A DNA stretch of 16,995 nucleotides. Origin: an uncultured Candidatus Competibacteraceae bacterium (GTDB lineage: Bacteria > Pseudomonadota > Gammaproteobacteria > Competibacterales > Competibacteraceae). Within the stretch, counting starts at the first letter, position 1, and every line of letters begins with the position of its first letter. The notes beneath the pieces are model-generated. The model was not told where the DNA came from. It saw only the letters and a list, made by a program, of their open reading frames with translations, and did no database searches. The position numbers were made by a program, and so were the translations under genes. Where the stretch lies: NCBI GenBank assembly GCA_937872125.1, contig CALMNY010000541.1, positions 1 through 16,995 of the forward strand, given 5' to 3'. Below are positions 1 to 8,484 of this stretch, piece after piece.

Positions 1-1599
1 ATGCTCATCGGTCCCTACACCCCAGGGTTCGTAGTTACCGAAAATGTAGAAGGTGTACGCCACTTCACCGAACTAGGGGTAGTACTACTACTCTTCGTCA
101 TCGGTTTGGAGATGCACCCGCACCGTCTCTGGTCCCTACGACGCTCCATGTTCGGTTTAGGTACTCTACAAATACTGGTCTCTGGCAGTGCAATCGCCCT
201 CTTCATGCACCTCTCCGAACCCGACTGGGGTGTTGACCTCCTCGCCGGTCTAACCCTCGCCCTATCTTCCACCGCCTTCGTCATGCAGATCCTGCAGGAA
301 CGCGGTGAAATCGCCAGTCCCCATGGCCAGACCACATTCGCCATCCTCCTAATGCAGGATTTAGCCGTCGTACCATTACTCGCCCTAGTGCCAATTTTAG
401 GAGACGTAGGCCCCTTATTTGGTGACAAGCACCTGCTTCAACAACTCCTCATCGTTGCCGCCGCCGTCGTCCTGGTCATAGGCTCCGGCTATTATGCCAT
501 CCCCCGCATCCTCGATTTACTCGCTCGCCAGAATAATCGGGAAGCTTTTTTTCTAGTCGCCATGGCTGCCGTCTTCACCGCTGCCTGGGCTATGGAGGAG
601 GCCGGCTTATCCATGGCGCTAGGAGCATTTCTAATGGGAGTCGCCCTTTCCAGCTCCCGTTACAACCTGCAAATCCAGGCCGCCATCGATCCCCACAAGG
701 GTTTACTCATGAGCTTGTTTTTTGTCGCTGTGGGCATGTCAGTAGACATAGGCACCCTTGCGGCATCACCCTGGCTATTCCTAGGTCAGGTCATCACGAT
801 CGTCGCTATCAAAATTATAGTCCTCATGGGGCTTTGCCTGGCCTTTCGCGAAACCCGCCAGACAGCGACGCGAGTCGCCTTTATCCTCTCCCAAGGTGGC
901 GAATTCGGCTTCGTACTCTTTGGCGCTGCCAAGGCTATGGGCATCCTTGACGACAATACCTTCGTACTATCTATTGGCATCATCTCCTTCAGCATGTTAA
1001 TCACCCCCCTGTTGGTCAAAATAGGCGACGTGCTAGCGGCACACTTTCCAGCCGCTACGCTACCGGGAGAAGAAGCTTTTCGGTTCTCGGTCGAAGGAAC
1101 CGAAACCAACGCACGCGCCCTGGTGGCAGGTTACGGCCGCGTGGGCCATGTAGTGGGCACCATCCTCGCCGGCAGCCGGGTACCCTATATCGCTTTCGAT
1201 ACGGAGCCTGACCGAGTGGACGAATTCCGTCGCCTGGGTCACCCCGTCTATTACGGTGATATCACCAATGTAGACCTCCTGGTAGCCGCTCACATCGAGA
1301 AGATTGATCTGGTAGTAATGACCCTGGACGATCGCGAAGCCGCACTGCGGGCCACCCGACTCATCCGCGACCTGGCGCCCCACACAACCATCGTCGCACG
1401 AGCACGAGACCTGGCCACCAGCGGCGCGCTGATGCAAGCCGGCGCCAACAAGGCTTTCCCAGAAGCGGTAGAGGCGAGTCTGCGGCTGGCCGCCGAGGCG
1501 CTGGAAAGCCTGGGTGTAGCGGGCGAAGATACCGAGATGCTGGTTCGCGGTGTACGCCGGACGGATTACGTCCTGGTACGGGAGAAGGGAGATCAGTAA
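1..1599 (+). CDS. Kef-type K+(cation)/H+ antiporter with C-terminal RCK (TrkA-N) domain, 5'-truncated by the window edge
   Basis: Monovalent cation:proton antiporter of the CPA2 family, acting in the inner membrane. The frame is open from base 1. The first visible residues match roughly residue 40 onward of KefB/KefC-like proteins (the part before the FTELGVVLLLFVIGLEM helix), so the first helix and the true start lie upstream of the window. Residues 1 to about 345 are hydrophobic transport helices. From about residue 373 comes an RCK/TrkA-N domain with the Rossmann loop AGYGRVGH and the following AFD acidic residue, which indicates NAD(H)-dependent gating. It lies 69 bp upstream of a second Kef paralogue in the same direction. 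The membrane half uses many CTA, GTA and TTA codons, unlike the second paralogue; the RCK half is closer to the local norm. Exact substrate (K+ or Na+) cannot be decided. Confidence 0.9.
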   Translation: MLIGPYTPGFVVTENVEGVRHFTELGVVLLLFVIGLEMHPHRLWSLRRSMFGLGTLQILVSGSAIALFMHLSEPDWGVDLLAGLTLALSSTAFVMQILQERGEIASPHGQTTFAILLMQDLAVVPLLALVPILGDVGPLFGDKHLLQQLLIVAAAVVLVIGSGYYAIPRILDLLARQNNREAFFLVAMAAVFTAAWAMEEAGLSMALGAFLMGVALSSSRYNLQIQAAIDPHKGLLMSLFFVAVGMSVDIGTLAASPWLFLGQVITIVAIKIIVLMGLCLAFRETRQTATRVAFILSQGGEFGFVLFGAAKAMGILDDNTFVLSIGIISFSMLITPLLVKIGDVLAAHFPAATLPGEEAFRFSVEGTETNARALVAGYGRVGHVVGTILAGSRVPYIAFDTEPDRVDEFRRLGHPVYYGDITNVDLLVAAHIEKIDLVVMTLDDREAALRATRLIRDLAPHTTIVARARDLATSGALMQAGANKAFPEAVEASLRLAAEALESLGVAGEDTEMLVRGVRRTDYVLVREKGDQ

Positions 1600-1668
1600 C
1601 CAGGTATAACCTTTCCAGGAAATCACCTCAAAGGCCTTAAGCGCACGACCACTTTTGGAGTTCTGTTC

Positions 1669-3372
1669 ATGATGGAGCATCTCGTACAAATCATCCTGCT
1701 GCTAGGCGTGGCGGTAACAGTGGTAGTGACGTTTCAGCGCCTGCGGATCCCAACCAGCCTTGGATATTTGCTGGTCGGCCTGATTCTTGGACCCCATACC
1801 ATCGGACCGACTATTTATGTCCCGGAGTTCAAGGCGCTGGCCGAGTTCGGCGTGGTGTTTCTGCTCTTTACCATTGGCCTGAATTACTCCCTGCCCCAAC
1901 TGCACGCCCTGCGGCATCAAGTACTGGGGCTGGGAACCGGACAGGTGGCGTTTACCACCGTTATCGTAGGCGTCATCGTCTGGCTGGCCGGATTGCCCGC
2001 CGCCGCCGCCTTCGTCATCGGGGCCGTGTTCGCCCAGTCCTCCACCACGCTGATTGGCCGGCAATTGACCGAGCAGGGCGAAGAGAACAGTCGCCACGGC
2101 CGCATGGGACTGGCCATCTCGGTGTTCCAGGACGTCACCGCCGTTCCCTTTCTGGTCGTGATCCCGGTGCTGGGCATGGCGGTCGGCGCCAGCGTGCTGG
2201 CGGGCGCGCTGGGGTGGGCGCTCGCCAAAGCCGTGCTGGCCTTCGCACTCGTCTTTGTTGTCGGGCACTGGTTGCTGCGTCCGCTGTTTCACCTGATCGC
2301 CGCTCATCGTTCCGCAGAAGTGTTTACCTTGGCCGTGTTGCTGGTAGCGTTGCTGGCGGCCTGGACGACCAACAGCCTGGGGTTGTCGCTGGCGTTTGGC
2401 GGATTCCTGGCCGGGATGATGCTGGGCGATACGGAGTTTCGCCATCAGGTGGAATCCAGCATCCGCCCCTTCCGCGATGTGTTGCTCGGCCTGTTTTTCG
2501 TCGGCATCGGAATGCTGATCGAACCTGCGGTCATCTACCACATCTGGCCCCAGGCCTTGCTGGGGGCGTTGCTCATCCTGGTCAGCAAGACCCTGATTGT
2601 GGCGGTGCTGGTGCGCAAGAGCGGCATTGATGCGCTGACGGCGTGGCGCATCGGACTGGTGGTTTCGGTCGGCGGCGAATTTGGTTTTGCGCTGCTGGCG
2701 ATCGCCATCGACACCAGTGTGATTGACGCCCGTCTAGGGCAAATCGCCCTGGCTGCGGTGCTGTTCTCGATGGTGGCAGGCTCGTTCCTGATTCGCTTCA
2801 ACCACGCCATTGCCGCCCGACTGTTTGGCTCCCGGCACGATGCGGCGCCGGAGGCGCCAGCCGGCTTACCGGAGGCGCCCGGACAGGTCATCATCGGCGG
2901 TTACGGGCGGGTAGGCCACGCCATCGCGGTGCTCTTGCAGATGAGCAAGGTGCCCTTTATCGCCTTTGATATTGACCCCAAACGGGTCGCCCAGGGCCGG
3001 GCGGCGGGCCATCAGGTGGTGTACGGCGATATCTCCGATCCGGAATTGCTGGCCGCCGCCCAGCCCCAGCAGGCGGCGCTGATCCTGATCACCATTGACC
3101 ACGCCGAGACCGCGCTGCGGACGGTTTCATTACTGCGCAGCCTGTGTCCGCAAGTGCCCATCATCACCCGGGCGCGGGATCTCAAAGCCAGTTCGCAATT
3201 GCTGGAAGCCGGTGCCCTGCACGCCTATCCGGAAGCCATTGAATCCAGCTTGCGACTGGGCGCGATCGCTTTGCAGATGTTGCGCGTCCCGACCCAGGAT
3301 GTTGACCGAATCCTGCAAGGCGTGCGGGACTGGAACTACCAGCCAGTGGTCGAGGAAAAGCTGGATCGGTAG
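1669..3372 (+). CDS. Kef-type (YbaL-like) cation/H+ antiporter with RCK domain
   Basis: Second CPA2-family cation:proton antiporter, 567 residues, full length. The N-terminal membrane region spans residues 1 to about 385, with the family hallmark EFGVVFLLFTIGLNYS near residue 60 and the conserved SVGGEFGFALLAIAI stretch near residue 335. The RCK/TrkA-N domain starts at about residue 405 with IIGGYGRVGH and is followed by FIAFDID, a typical NAD-binding pattern. GGAG eight bases before the ATG supports the start; a second ATG follows immediately. No KefF/KefG-type quinone reductase subunit is adjacent. Co-transcription with the upstream paralogue is likely given the 69-bp gap. Codons are strongly CTG/GTG/GCG biased, like the rest of the GC-rich window. 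Likely role: potassium or pH homeostasis and electrophile stress; the specific ion is not determined. Confidence 0.93.
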   Translation: MMEHLVQIILLLGVAVTVVVTFQRLRIPTSLGYLLVGLILGPHTIGPTIYVPEFKALAEFGVVFLLFTIGLNYSLPQLHALRHQVLGLGTGQVAFTTVIVGVIVWLAGLPAAAAFVIGAVFAQSSTTLIGRQLTEQGEENSRHGRMGLAISVFQDVTAVPFLVVIPVLGMAVGASVLAGALGWALAKAVLAFALVFVVGHWLLRPLFHLIAAHRSAEVFTLAVLLVALLAAWTTNSLGLSLAFGGFLAGMMLGDTEFRHQVESSIRPFRDVLLGLFFVGIGMLIEPAVIYHIWPQALLGALLILVSKTLIVAVLVRKSGIDALTAWRIGLVVSVGGEFGFALLAIAIDTSVIDARLGQIALAAVLFSMVAGSFLIRFNHAIAARLFGSRHDAAPEAPAGLPEAPGQVIIGGYGRVGHAIAVLLQMSKVPFIAFDIDPKRVAQGRAAGHQVVYGDISDPELLAAAQPQQAALILITIDHAETALRTVSLLRSLCPQVPIITRARDLKASSQLLEAGALHAYPEAIESSLRLGAIALQMLRVPTQDVDRILQGVRDWNYQPVVEEKLDR

Positions 3373-3403
3373 TGGGGGCGCTTAACCGGCGGGGCGGGTC
3401 TCT

Positions 3404-3433
3404 GGCGGGCGCTTCACTCGCCCTGCCTGTTTT
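3404..3433 (+). terminator. Candidate rho-independent terminator after the Kef pair
   Basis: GGCGGGCG (3404-3411) can pair with CGCCCTGCC (3419-3427), with one bulged T and a 7-base loop, followed by TGTTTT. It lies 32 bp after the antiporter stop codon. The T-tract is short, so moderate confidence. Confidence 0.45.
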
Positions 3434-3453
3434 GGCCGGGCCGCATGGCGGGC

Positions 3454-3466
3454 ATATCCGGGATAT
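3454..3466. promoter_or_regulatory. 13-bp perfect palindrome upstream of usp
   Basis: ATATCC-G-GGATAT is a perfect dyad, 51 bp before the usp start codon. A separate 6-bp hairpin, CCGATG-gagaa-CATCGG, follows at 3474-3490. Either could be an operator or leader structure; no known regulator consensus was matched. Confidence 0.3.
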
Positions 3467-3517
3467 CTGAAGGCCGATGGAGAACATCGGTCGTGCGAAC
3501 GCTTGGGGAGAGAGGGT

Positions 3518-4471
3518 ATGAAACTGTTCAAGAACATTCTTTACCTCGCCGAACCCGGTTTGGATCAGACCGCCGCGCTGGCCCGCGCCGTCTCCCTGGC
3601 GGAAAACAATCAGGCGCGATTGACCTTGTTGCAGGTCGGCGAGCCCCCGCGAGCTGGTCTTCTGGTCGAGCACGGTACGCTCGAGGCTCAAGACCGCATG
3701 GCGGCGAGTCTGGAAGCTTTGGCTGCGCCCTGGCGGGAACGCCTGGCTATCAACATCGAGGTCCGTTTGGGCGTCCCCTTCCTTGTCGCTATTCAGGAGG
3801 TTCTGGCCGAGGGCCGGGATCTGATTATCAAGCTGGCCAGCCCCGAGACCGGGCTTCTGGATCGTCTCCTGGGCGGCATGGATCTGCAACTGTTGCGCAA
3901 ATCGCCCTGCCCCGTCTGGATCCTGTCTCCCCGCGATCGGGAGAACTATCGTCGCATTCTGGCGGCAGTTAATTTCGATCCCTGGCGGCCGGAACTGGAA
4001 AACGACGCCTTGAACCGGCGCATCCTGGAATTGAGCAGTGCGCTGGCCCTCGCGGATTTTGCCGAATTGCACCTGGTTCACAGTTGGGAACCGCTCTCGG
4101 AGGACATGATGCGCCTCTGGAGCGACCCCGACGATGTCGCCAAAATCGCCGACGCGGTTAATACCGAACACCCCCGCCATCAGGAGGGCTTCGAACGTGT
4201 GCTCCACAAGCTGCGGGGCTGGATCGGGGCCGATGCCTACGACTACCTGAAGCCAATCCCCCATCTCCTCCGGGGCAGCGCCCCCGAGACTATCCCGGAG
4301 TTGGTGGATCGGCTCCAGTTCGATCTGGTCGTCATGGGGACAGCCGGGCGCAGCGGCATCTCCGGCTTGAGCATCGGCAACACGGCAGAGGCTATTCTGG
4401 GCCAACTCAAGTGCGCTCTGCTGGCGATCAAGCCCCAAGGTCCTGCATCACCTGTGACATTGCCGGAATGA
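3518..4471 (+). CDS. Tandem-domain universal stress protein (UspE-like)
   Basis: Cytoplasmic universal stress protein of 317 residues made of two USP folds. Domain 1 (about residues 1-140, starting KLFKNILYL) lacks the glycine-rich nucleotide motif. Domain 2 (about 143-306, starting YRRILAAVNFD) ends with GTAGRSG...IGNTAE (residues 274-290), matching the G-2X-G-9X-G pattern of ATP-binding USPs, so only the C-terminal half is expected to bind nucleotide. The same frame extends upstream to a TTG at 3503, but the ATG at 3518 is preferred because GGGGAGAGAGG directly precedes it. The gene follows the antiporter pair and precedes a DUF2061 gene on the same strand, which fits a stress or ion-homeostasis neighbourhood. 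Such proteins aid survival under starvation, oxidative or respiratory stress; the ligand is inferred. Confidence 0.88.
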   Translation: MKLFKNILYLAEPGLDQTAALARAVSLAENNQARLTLLQVGEPPRAGLLVEHGTLEAQDRMAASLEALAAPWRERLAINIEVRLGVPFLVAIQEVLAEGRDLIIKLASPETGLLDRLLGGMDLQLLRKSPCPVWILSPRDRENYRRILAAVNFDPWRPELENDALNRRILELSSALALADFAELHLVHSWEPLSEDMMRLWSDPDDVAKIADAVNTEHPRHQEGFERVLHKLRGWIGADAYDYLKPIPHLLRGSAPETIPELVDRLQFDLVVMGTAGRSGISGLSIGNTAEAILGQLKCALLAIKPQGPASPVTLPE

Positions 4472-4525
4472 GCGTTGGGCGTTTACAGCCCTGCGGGTGA
4501 TCACTACCCAGCACCTCATTAATAT

Positions 4526-4556
4526 CCGGTTGTAGAGGAGTTTGCCGGAGAACCGG
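4526..4556 (+). other. Inverted repeat after usp, possible weak terminator
   Basis: CCGGTT (4526-4531) and AACCGG (4551-4556) are perfect complements around a 19-base loop. A T-rich run comes only about 10 bases later, after another small palindrome, so terminator activity is uncertain. Confidence 0.3.
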
Positions 4557-4557
4557 T

Positions 4558-4616
4558 AAATAGCCTATTTTTATTGATTTGATTAGATCAATCAATTTTA
4601 ACAAAACTTCTAATAT
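4558..4616 (+). promoter_or_regulatory. Candidate FNR/CRP-family operator and -10 box for the DUF2061 gene
   Basis: AAATAG-C-CTATTT (4558-4570) is a perfect 13-bp palindrome. It is followed at 4574-4595 by TTGAT-TTGAT-TAG-ATCAA-TCAA. The inner dyad TTGAT-N3-ATCAA resembles the FNR/ANR site TTGAT-N4-ATCAA but with a spacer one base shorter. A near-consensus -10, TAATAT, lies at 4611-4616 without a recognisable -35. The dyad would sit about 38-41 bases upstream of the start site, near the position of a class II activator. The promoter call is an inference. Confidence 0.4.
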
Positions 4617-4668
4617 GACCATAATGAACGCCAATAAAAGCCATCCCATATTCCGAGGAGACACCGTC

Positions 4669-4884
4669 ATGTTGAAAACCTTGACCTTTGCCTTGGTCCA
4701 TATTTTAGTGGCCTTCACGGTTGTCTATCTTTTGACCGGTAATGTACTGGCAGGCGGAGTAGTCGCATTGATCGAGCCAGCCTGCAATACAGTGGCCTAC
4801 CATCTCCACGAAAAAGTCTGGGAAGCCTGGCGCCGCCGGCGCTGGGCCGTCGGTTATGCCCAGGCTCCACTTCGAGCATACTAG
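4669..4884 (+). CDS. DUF2061 family small membrane protein
   Basis: Small predicted inner-membrane protein of 71 residues with the DUF2061 pattern: KTLTFALVHILVAFTVVYLL as first helix, TGNVLAGGVVALIEP as second, then CNTVAYHLHEKVWE and a basic RRRR stretch that would face the cytoplasm. The function of the family is not established. GAGGAG (4655-4660) eight bases before the ATG decides this start; the frame is open further upstream to 4579, but that extension is polar and lacks a ribosome site. The last few codons overlap, in another frame, the beginning of a decayed permease fragment, so the C-terminal tail (about the last 10 residues) may be secondary, created by a deletion junction. Confidence 0.8.
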   Translation: MLKTLTFALVHILVAFTVVYLLTGNVLAGGVVALIEPACNTVAYHLHEKVWEAWRRRRWAVGYAQAPLRAY

Positions 4885-5057
4885 CCGGCAACCTGTTGCT
4901 GGTGGGCAGCATCGCTAACCTGATTGTTGCGGACGCCGCCGCGCGGCGCGGCCTCCGCCTCGACTGGCGCGTTCATGCCCGTACCGGCGTACCCGTCACT
5001 TTGGTTACCTTGGCCATTTGTGCTGGGTACGGCGGATGGCGGCTGAGTGGCGGCTGA
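4866..5057 (+). pseudogene. C-terminal remnant of an ArsB-like anion permease
   Basis: Read from 4866, the frame gives STSSILAGNLLLVGSIANLI, then VADAAARRGLRLDW, RVHARTGVPVTLVTLAIC and a stop at 5055-5057. ...LAGNL.LVGS.ANLIVA followed by GVP.TL.TL is the characteristic C-terminus of ArsB/CitMHS-type anion permeases (ion transporter superfamily). Only about 64 codons remain, without a start codon or ribosome site, and the 5' end is buried in the DUF2061 reading frame. This is best explained by a deletion that removed most of the permease. It points away from a functional gene. Confidence 0.7.
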
Positions 5058-5078
5058 GGGGCTGTACGAATTACGAGT

Positions 5079-6638
5079 TCAGGAAAACAGCGCGATGACC
5101 GCATTGCGGTTCAGCTTTCCGGCACTGGTTAAAGGCAGTTCGTTAACCGGCCGGATTTGCCGGGGAACCTTGTAATCAGCCAAAGAGTGACGGCAAAAGA
5201 CCTTGAGTTCTTCTTCCGTTACGCTTTGGCCGGCGTGAAAAATTACCAGTGCAACTGGCGCTTGTCCCCATTTTGGATCAGGAATGCCGGCACAAATGGC
5301 TCCCGCAACAGCCGGATGTTTCATTAAGACTTGTTCGATCTCTTCCGGAGAGATATTTTCTCCTCCAGAGATAAACATATTGTCGGCTCGCCCTTTGATG
5401 AAAATCAAGCCATCCTGATTCTGTACAGCCAAGTCTCCTGTATAAATCCAGCCTTCCTGGTTAAGAATGTTTTCAGTTCGCATCGGGTCATGGAGGTAGC
5501 CGTCAAAATTATGCGGGCTACGCAGACACAGTACGCCCATTTCGCCGGGCTTAACTTCGTGCCCCAGATCTCGATCAATGATTTTAGCGTCACAATGAAA
5601 CATGGAGGTGCCAATGCTGGCCGAATTCATGAGTAATTCTTCCAGAGAATCGGAACGGGCGATATAAGCAAAATTCGATGGGCCAGCCTCCGTCATCCCG
5701 TAGGTCTGACTAATGGGAATCCCTTTATCCAGGAAGGTTTGCATTATCGCTTTTGAGCAAGGCGCAGCGGCGGTGGTAATCGCTTTCAGTCGGGAAAAAT
5801 CTGTTTCTCCGAATTTTGGATGGGCGATCAGAAATTGCAGCATGGCTTCCACTGCGCCAAAATTTTCGACGCGCCCTTCGTGGATCAGTTGCAGGATCAG
5901 GCCGGCATTGAATTCGCGCAGCAGGATGCTGGTGATGCCGGCATGAAAAAGCGGGGTAAAGGTATTCCAGCCCCCGATGTGAAAGAACGGGAATGTAATA
6001 AGTACATTATTGCAGGAGCCAGCGAGACCGGTGGCAAGAATGTCAAATGAATTCCAAACCATCTGCCGGTAGGACACAATACAGATTTTCGGCACAGCAG
6101 TCGTCCCGCCAGTATGGACATACAGGCAGGTATCATTCATCGCCAGAGGAATGTTGATCTGTCTGGGATCAGTCTTCAGGATCACGTTCTCGAAGCTGTT
6201 CTGATCGCCATCAATATTAATGACTGATTGAACTGATGTGGGAACTGATAAATTTGAGACTAAGTCAGCGAATTGATTTTCGTAAATAAGGGCGCTGGGT
6301 TGGAGGCGCGCTATTAGGTCGTCTAATTCCAGATTTTTCAACCGCTGGCTCAGCGGAGCCAGGATAATCCCCAATTTTCCACAAGCCAGATAAATGTCTA
6401 TGGATTCGATTCGATTGCGGCAGATCAGCGTGATGACATCGCCTTTGCGCAAGTTCAGCACATCGGTTAGATAGGTACCCACTCGGGAAGCCCGGTCATT
6501 CATTTCCTGAAAAGTGTATGACTTTTGGGTAAATGAGTCATACAGGGCAGTTCGATCAGGTGTCAGGGCCGCACGGCGTCCCGCCCAGTCTCCAACCCAA
6601 TTCATAGGTAGATCGTCGTAATTTTGAATGAGTCTCAT
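5079..6638 (-). CDS. AMP-forming acyl-CoA synthetase (FadD-like, ANL superfamily)
   Basis: Class I adenylate-forming enzyme of 519 residues, expected to activate a carboxylic acid with ATP to acyl-AMP and then acyl-CoA. The phosphate-binding motif is TGGTTAVPKI (176-185), unusual in having A and I where Gly is common. Others are YGMTEAGP (313-320), TGDL (400-403), GRADNMFISGGENISP (416-431) and SAGK with the catalytic Lys508. AGGAG (complement of 6645-6649) six bases before the ATG supports the start. Base composition is visibly AT-richer and codon use less biased than in the neighbours, suggesting a separate origin. It converges on the permease remnant. A second, more canonical synthetase lies at 12919-14442 and shares the DPKWG, FISGGEN and YK.PRQI stretches. 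The acid substrate cannot be predicted. Confidence 0.92.
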   Translation of the reverse strand: MRLIQNYDDLPMNWVGDWAGRRAALTPDRTALYDSFTQKSYTFQEMNDRASRVGTYLTDVLNLRKGDVITLICRNRIESIDIYLACGKLGIILAPLSQRLKNLELDDLIARLQPSALIYENQFADLVSNLSVPTSVQSVINIDGDQNSFENVILKTDPRQINIPLAMNDTCLYVHTGGTTAVPKICIVSYRQMVWNSFDILATGLAGSCNNVLITFPFFHIGGWNTFTPLFHAGITSILLREFNAGLILQLIHEGRVENFGAVEAMLQFLIAHPKFGETDFSRLKAITTAAAPCSKAIMQTFLDKGIPISQTYGMTEAGPSNFAYIARSDSLEELLMNSASIGTSMFHCDAKIIDRDLGHEVKPGEMGVLCLRSPHNFDGYLHDPMRTENILNQEGWIYTGDLAVQNQDGLIFIKGRADNMFISGGENISPEEIEQVLMKHPAVAGAICAGIPDPKWGQAPVALVIFHAGQSVTEEELKVFCRHSLADYKVPRQIRPVNELPLTSAGKLNRNAVIALFS

Positions 6639-6685
6639 TGGAGTCTCCTGCGGTTAGGGGCGGTAAAATGTGGATTTTGGAATAA

Positions 6686-6691
6686 ATTATA
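6686..6691 (-). promoter_or_regulatory. -10 element for the acyl-CoA synthetase
   Basis: A perfect TATAAT on the minus strand, about 48 bp upstream of the start codon, in an AT-rich leader. No good -35 hexamer is seen at 16-18 bases, so an activator may be needed. Confidence 0.45.
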
Positions 6692-6793
6692 CTTCAGGAT
6701 TGGTGGATGGTCCGTCTGGTAGTTGGGATTTGGCGTTGTCGGTTTTGTCTGTTTCTGCTGGCTGGAGGAATTGCAGAAATGATGATGATGATA

Positions 6794-6832
6794 TAAAAAG
6801 CAAACCCTACCCGCTCATTCAGCGGACAGGGT
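6794..6832 (-). terminator. Rho-independent terminator of the TerC-CBS gene
   Basis: On the minus strand ACCCT-GT-CCGCT pairs with AGCGG-GT-AGGGT (two 5-bp stems around a 2x2 internal loop, 5-base loop) and is followed by TTGCTTTTTATA. It begins 27 bp past the stop codon at 6860. Confidence 0.7.
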
Positions 6833-6859
6833 CTCCCACTTATCAAGCCCACGCCACAG

Positions 6860-8443
6860 CTAAACCCGTTCCGCAGCTTCCGTAGGTTCCACCGACTTGA
6901 TCCGGCGGACCCGCACCTGTTCGATGCGGTGCCCGTCCATTCCCACGACTTCGAACTGATGCCCCGCTACTGCGAATTGTTCACCGCCACTGGGAATCTC
7001 CCCCAACTGATTGAGCACCAGCCCCGCCAGGGTGTGATAGCCGTCTCCCCGTGGCAGTTCCTCACAATGCAGCGCATCCCGCACCTCTTCCAGCGGCAGA
7101 CTGCCATCCAGCAGCCACACTCCCTCGCTCTCGCACACCACTTCGGGAGTCTCGGCATCGGTGGTATCGGCCAACTCACCCGCGATGGACGCCAGAATGT
7201 CAGCGGCGGTGACGATGCCCTCCACCCCGCCATATTCATCCATCACTACCGCCATCGGGATTGGATGCTGGCGCAGTTGCTCTAGCACGTGCAGTGCGTT
7301 CATGCCCTCGTGGACCACCAGCGGCTCACGCAAGGCCGCGCGCAAATCCAGGGTTCCACCGTCGAGGGCCTGAACCAGCAGAGTACGTCCCTCGACTACG
7401 CCCTCGATTTCATCCAGATCACCCCGGCACGCCAGATAGCGGCTGTATGGATATTGCCGCAGGGTTTCACGCACCTCATCCGGGGATGCTTCCAGATCCA
7501 GCCAGACGATGTCGGGGCGCGGCGTCATCAGCGCCGGAATGAGCTGTTCGCCCAGATTCAGCACGCTCCGAATCATGGCGCGCTCGGTCGGATCAAACAC
7601 AAAGGCATCGTTGCCGCCATTGGCCAGCGCCGCCACGTCCTCGCCCACATCGGCGGATTCCGCGCGGCCGCCCAGCAACCGTAACACTGCCTCGGCGGTG
7701 CGTTCCCGCAACGGCCGCTTACCGGCCAGAAAACGGCGGCGGTTGAACTGCGCCCACTGGTTGAACACTTCAATCAGCACTGAGAAGCCAATGGCGGCGT
7801 ACAGATAACCCTTGGGAATCTGGAAGCCCAGGCCTTCGGCTACCAGACTGAAGCCGATCATCAGCAGAAAGCCCAGGCAGAGGATGATCACGGTGCGATG
7901 GGCATTGACGAAACGGGTCAGCGGCTTGCTGGCGACGATCATCAAGCCGATGGCGATGATCACCGCCGCCATCATCACCGCCAAGTGCTCGACCATACCG
8001 ACGGCGGTAATCACCGCGTCGAGCGAAAACACCGCATCCAGCACCACGATCTGCGCCACCACTGGCCAGAACCCGGCGTACAGCTTCGAGCCGCCCTGAT
8101 GCTCGTCGCCACCCTCCAGCCGTTCGTGCAATTCCATGGTGCCCTTGAACAACAGGAACAGACCGCCGGCAAACAGGATCAGGTCACGACCGGAAAAGGG
8201 GTGCTCGAAGACGGTGAACAGCGGCGCCGTCAGGGTGACCAGCCAGGAGATGCTGGCCAGCAATGCCAGGCGCATGAGCAGCGCCAGCACCAGACCGACC
8301 ACCCGCGCCCGGTCGCGCTCGCTGGGCGGAAGCTTGTCGGCGAGAATGGCGATGAAGATCAGATTATCAATGCCGAGGACGATCTCCAAAATCACCAGAG
8401 TCGTCAGACCGAGCCAGATCGTGGGATCAGCGATCCATTCCAT
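6860..8443 (-). CDS. TerC-family membrane protein with CBS pair and CorC/HlyC domain (YegH/YoaE type)
   Basis: Inner-membrane protein of 527 residues, the usual length of the YegH/YoaE group. Residues 1 to about 235 form a TerC-type transport domain of around seven helices, with the conserved acidic LEIVLGIDN (Glu20, Asp26, Asn27) and [10 protein letters not shown] (Asp136, Asp142) motifs thought to bind metal. Residues about 300-425 are a CBS pair, including [17 protein letters not shown]. Residues about 440-520 are the CorC_HlyC (transporter-associated) domain. TerC relatives are linked to manganese efflux and to tellurite resistance; for this fused subgroup metal-ion export or sensing is an inference. 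The start is the first ATG; the ribosome site is weak (GAAGAG about 11 bases upstream). A promoter about 200 bases upstream and a terminator just downstream suggest a single-gene unit. Confidence 0.9.
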   Translation of the reverse strand: MEWIADPTIWLGLTTLVILEIVLGIDNLIFIAILADKLPPSERDRARVVGLVLALLMRLALLASISWLVTLTAPLFTVFEHPFSGRDLILFAGGLFLLFKGTMELHERLEGGDEHQGGSKLYAGFWPVVAQIVVLDAVFSLDAVITAVGMVEHLAVMMAAVIIAIGLMIVASKPLTRFVNAHRTVIILCLGFLLMIGFSLVAEGLGFQIPKGYLYAAIGFSVLIEVFNQWAQFNRRRFLAGKRPLRERTAEAVLRLLGGRAESADVGEDVAALANGGNDAFVFDPTERAMIRSVLNLGEQLIPALMTPRPDIVWLDLEASPDEVRETLRQYPYSRYLACRGDLDEIEGVVEGRTLLVQALDGGTLDLRAALREPLVVHEGMNALHVLEQLRQHPIPMAVVMDEYGGVEGIVTAADILASIAGELADTTDAETPEVVCESEGVWLLDGSLPLEEVRDALHCEELPRGDGYHTLAGLVLNQLGEIPSGGEQFAVAGHQFEVVGMDGHRIEQVRVRRIKSVEPTEAAERV

Positions 8444-8484
8444 GACAGAGATTACTCTTCCAATTCAATAGCATGAAGGGCAAT

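Noticed and set aside
3182..4438. 418-codon minus-strand open frame over the end of the second Kef gene and usp
   Set aside because: Antisense shadow of GC-rich coding sequence; the plus-strand genes have clear families and ribosome sites.
6781..6793. GAT trinucleotide run downstream of the terminator
   Set aside because: Only about four repeats; too short to call a repeat of interest.
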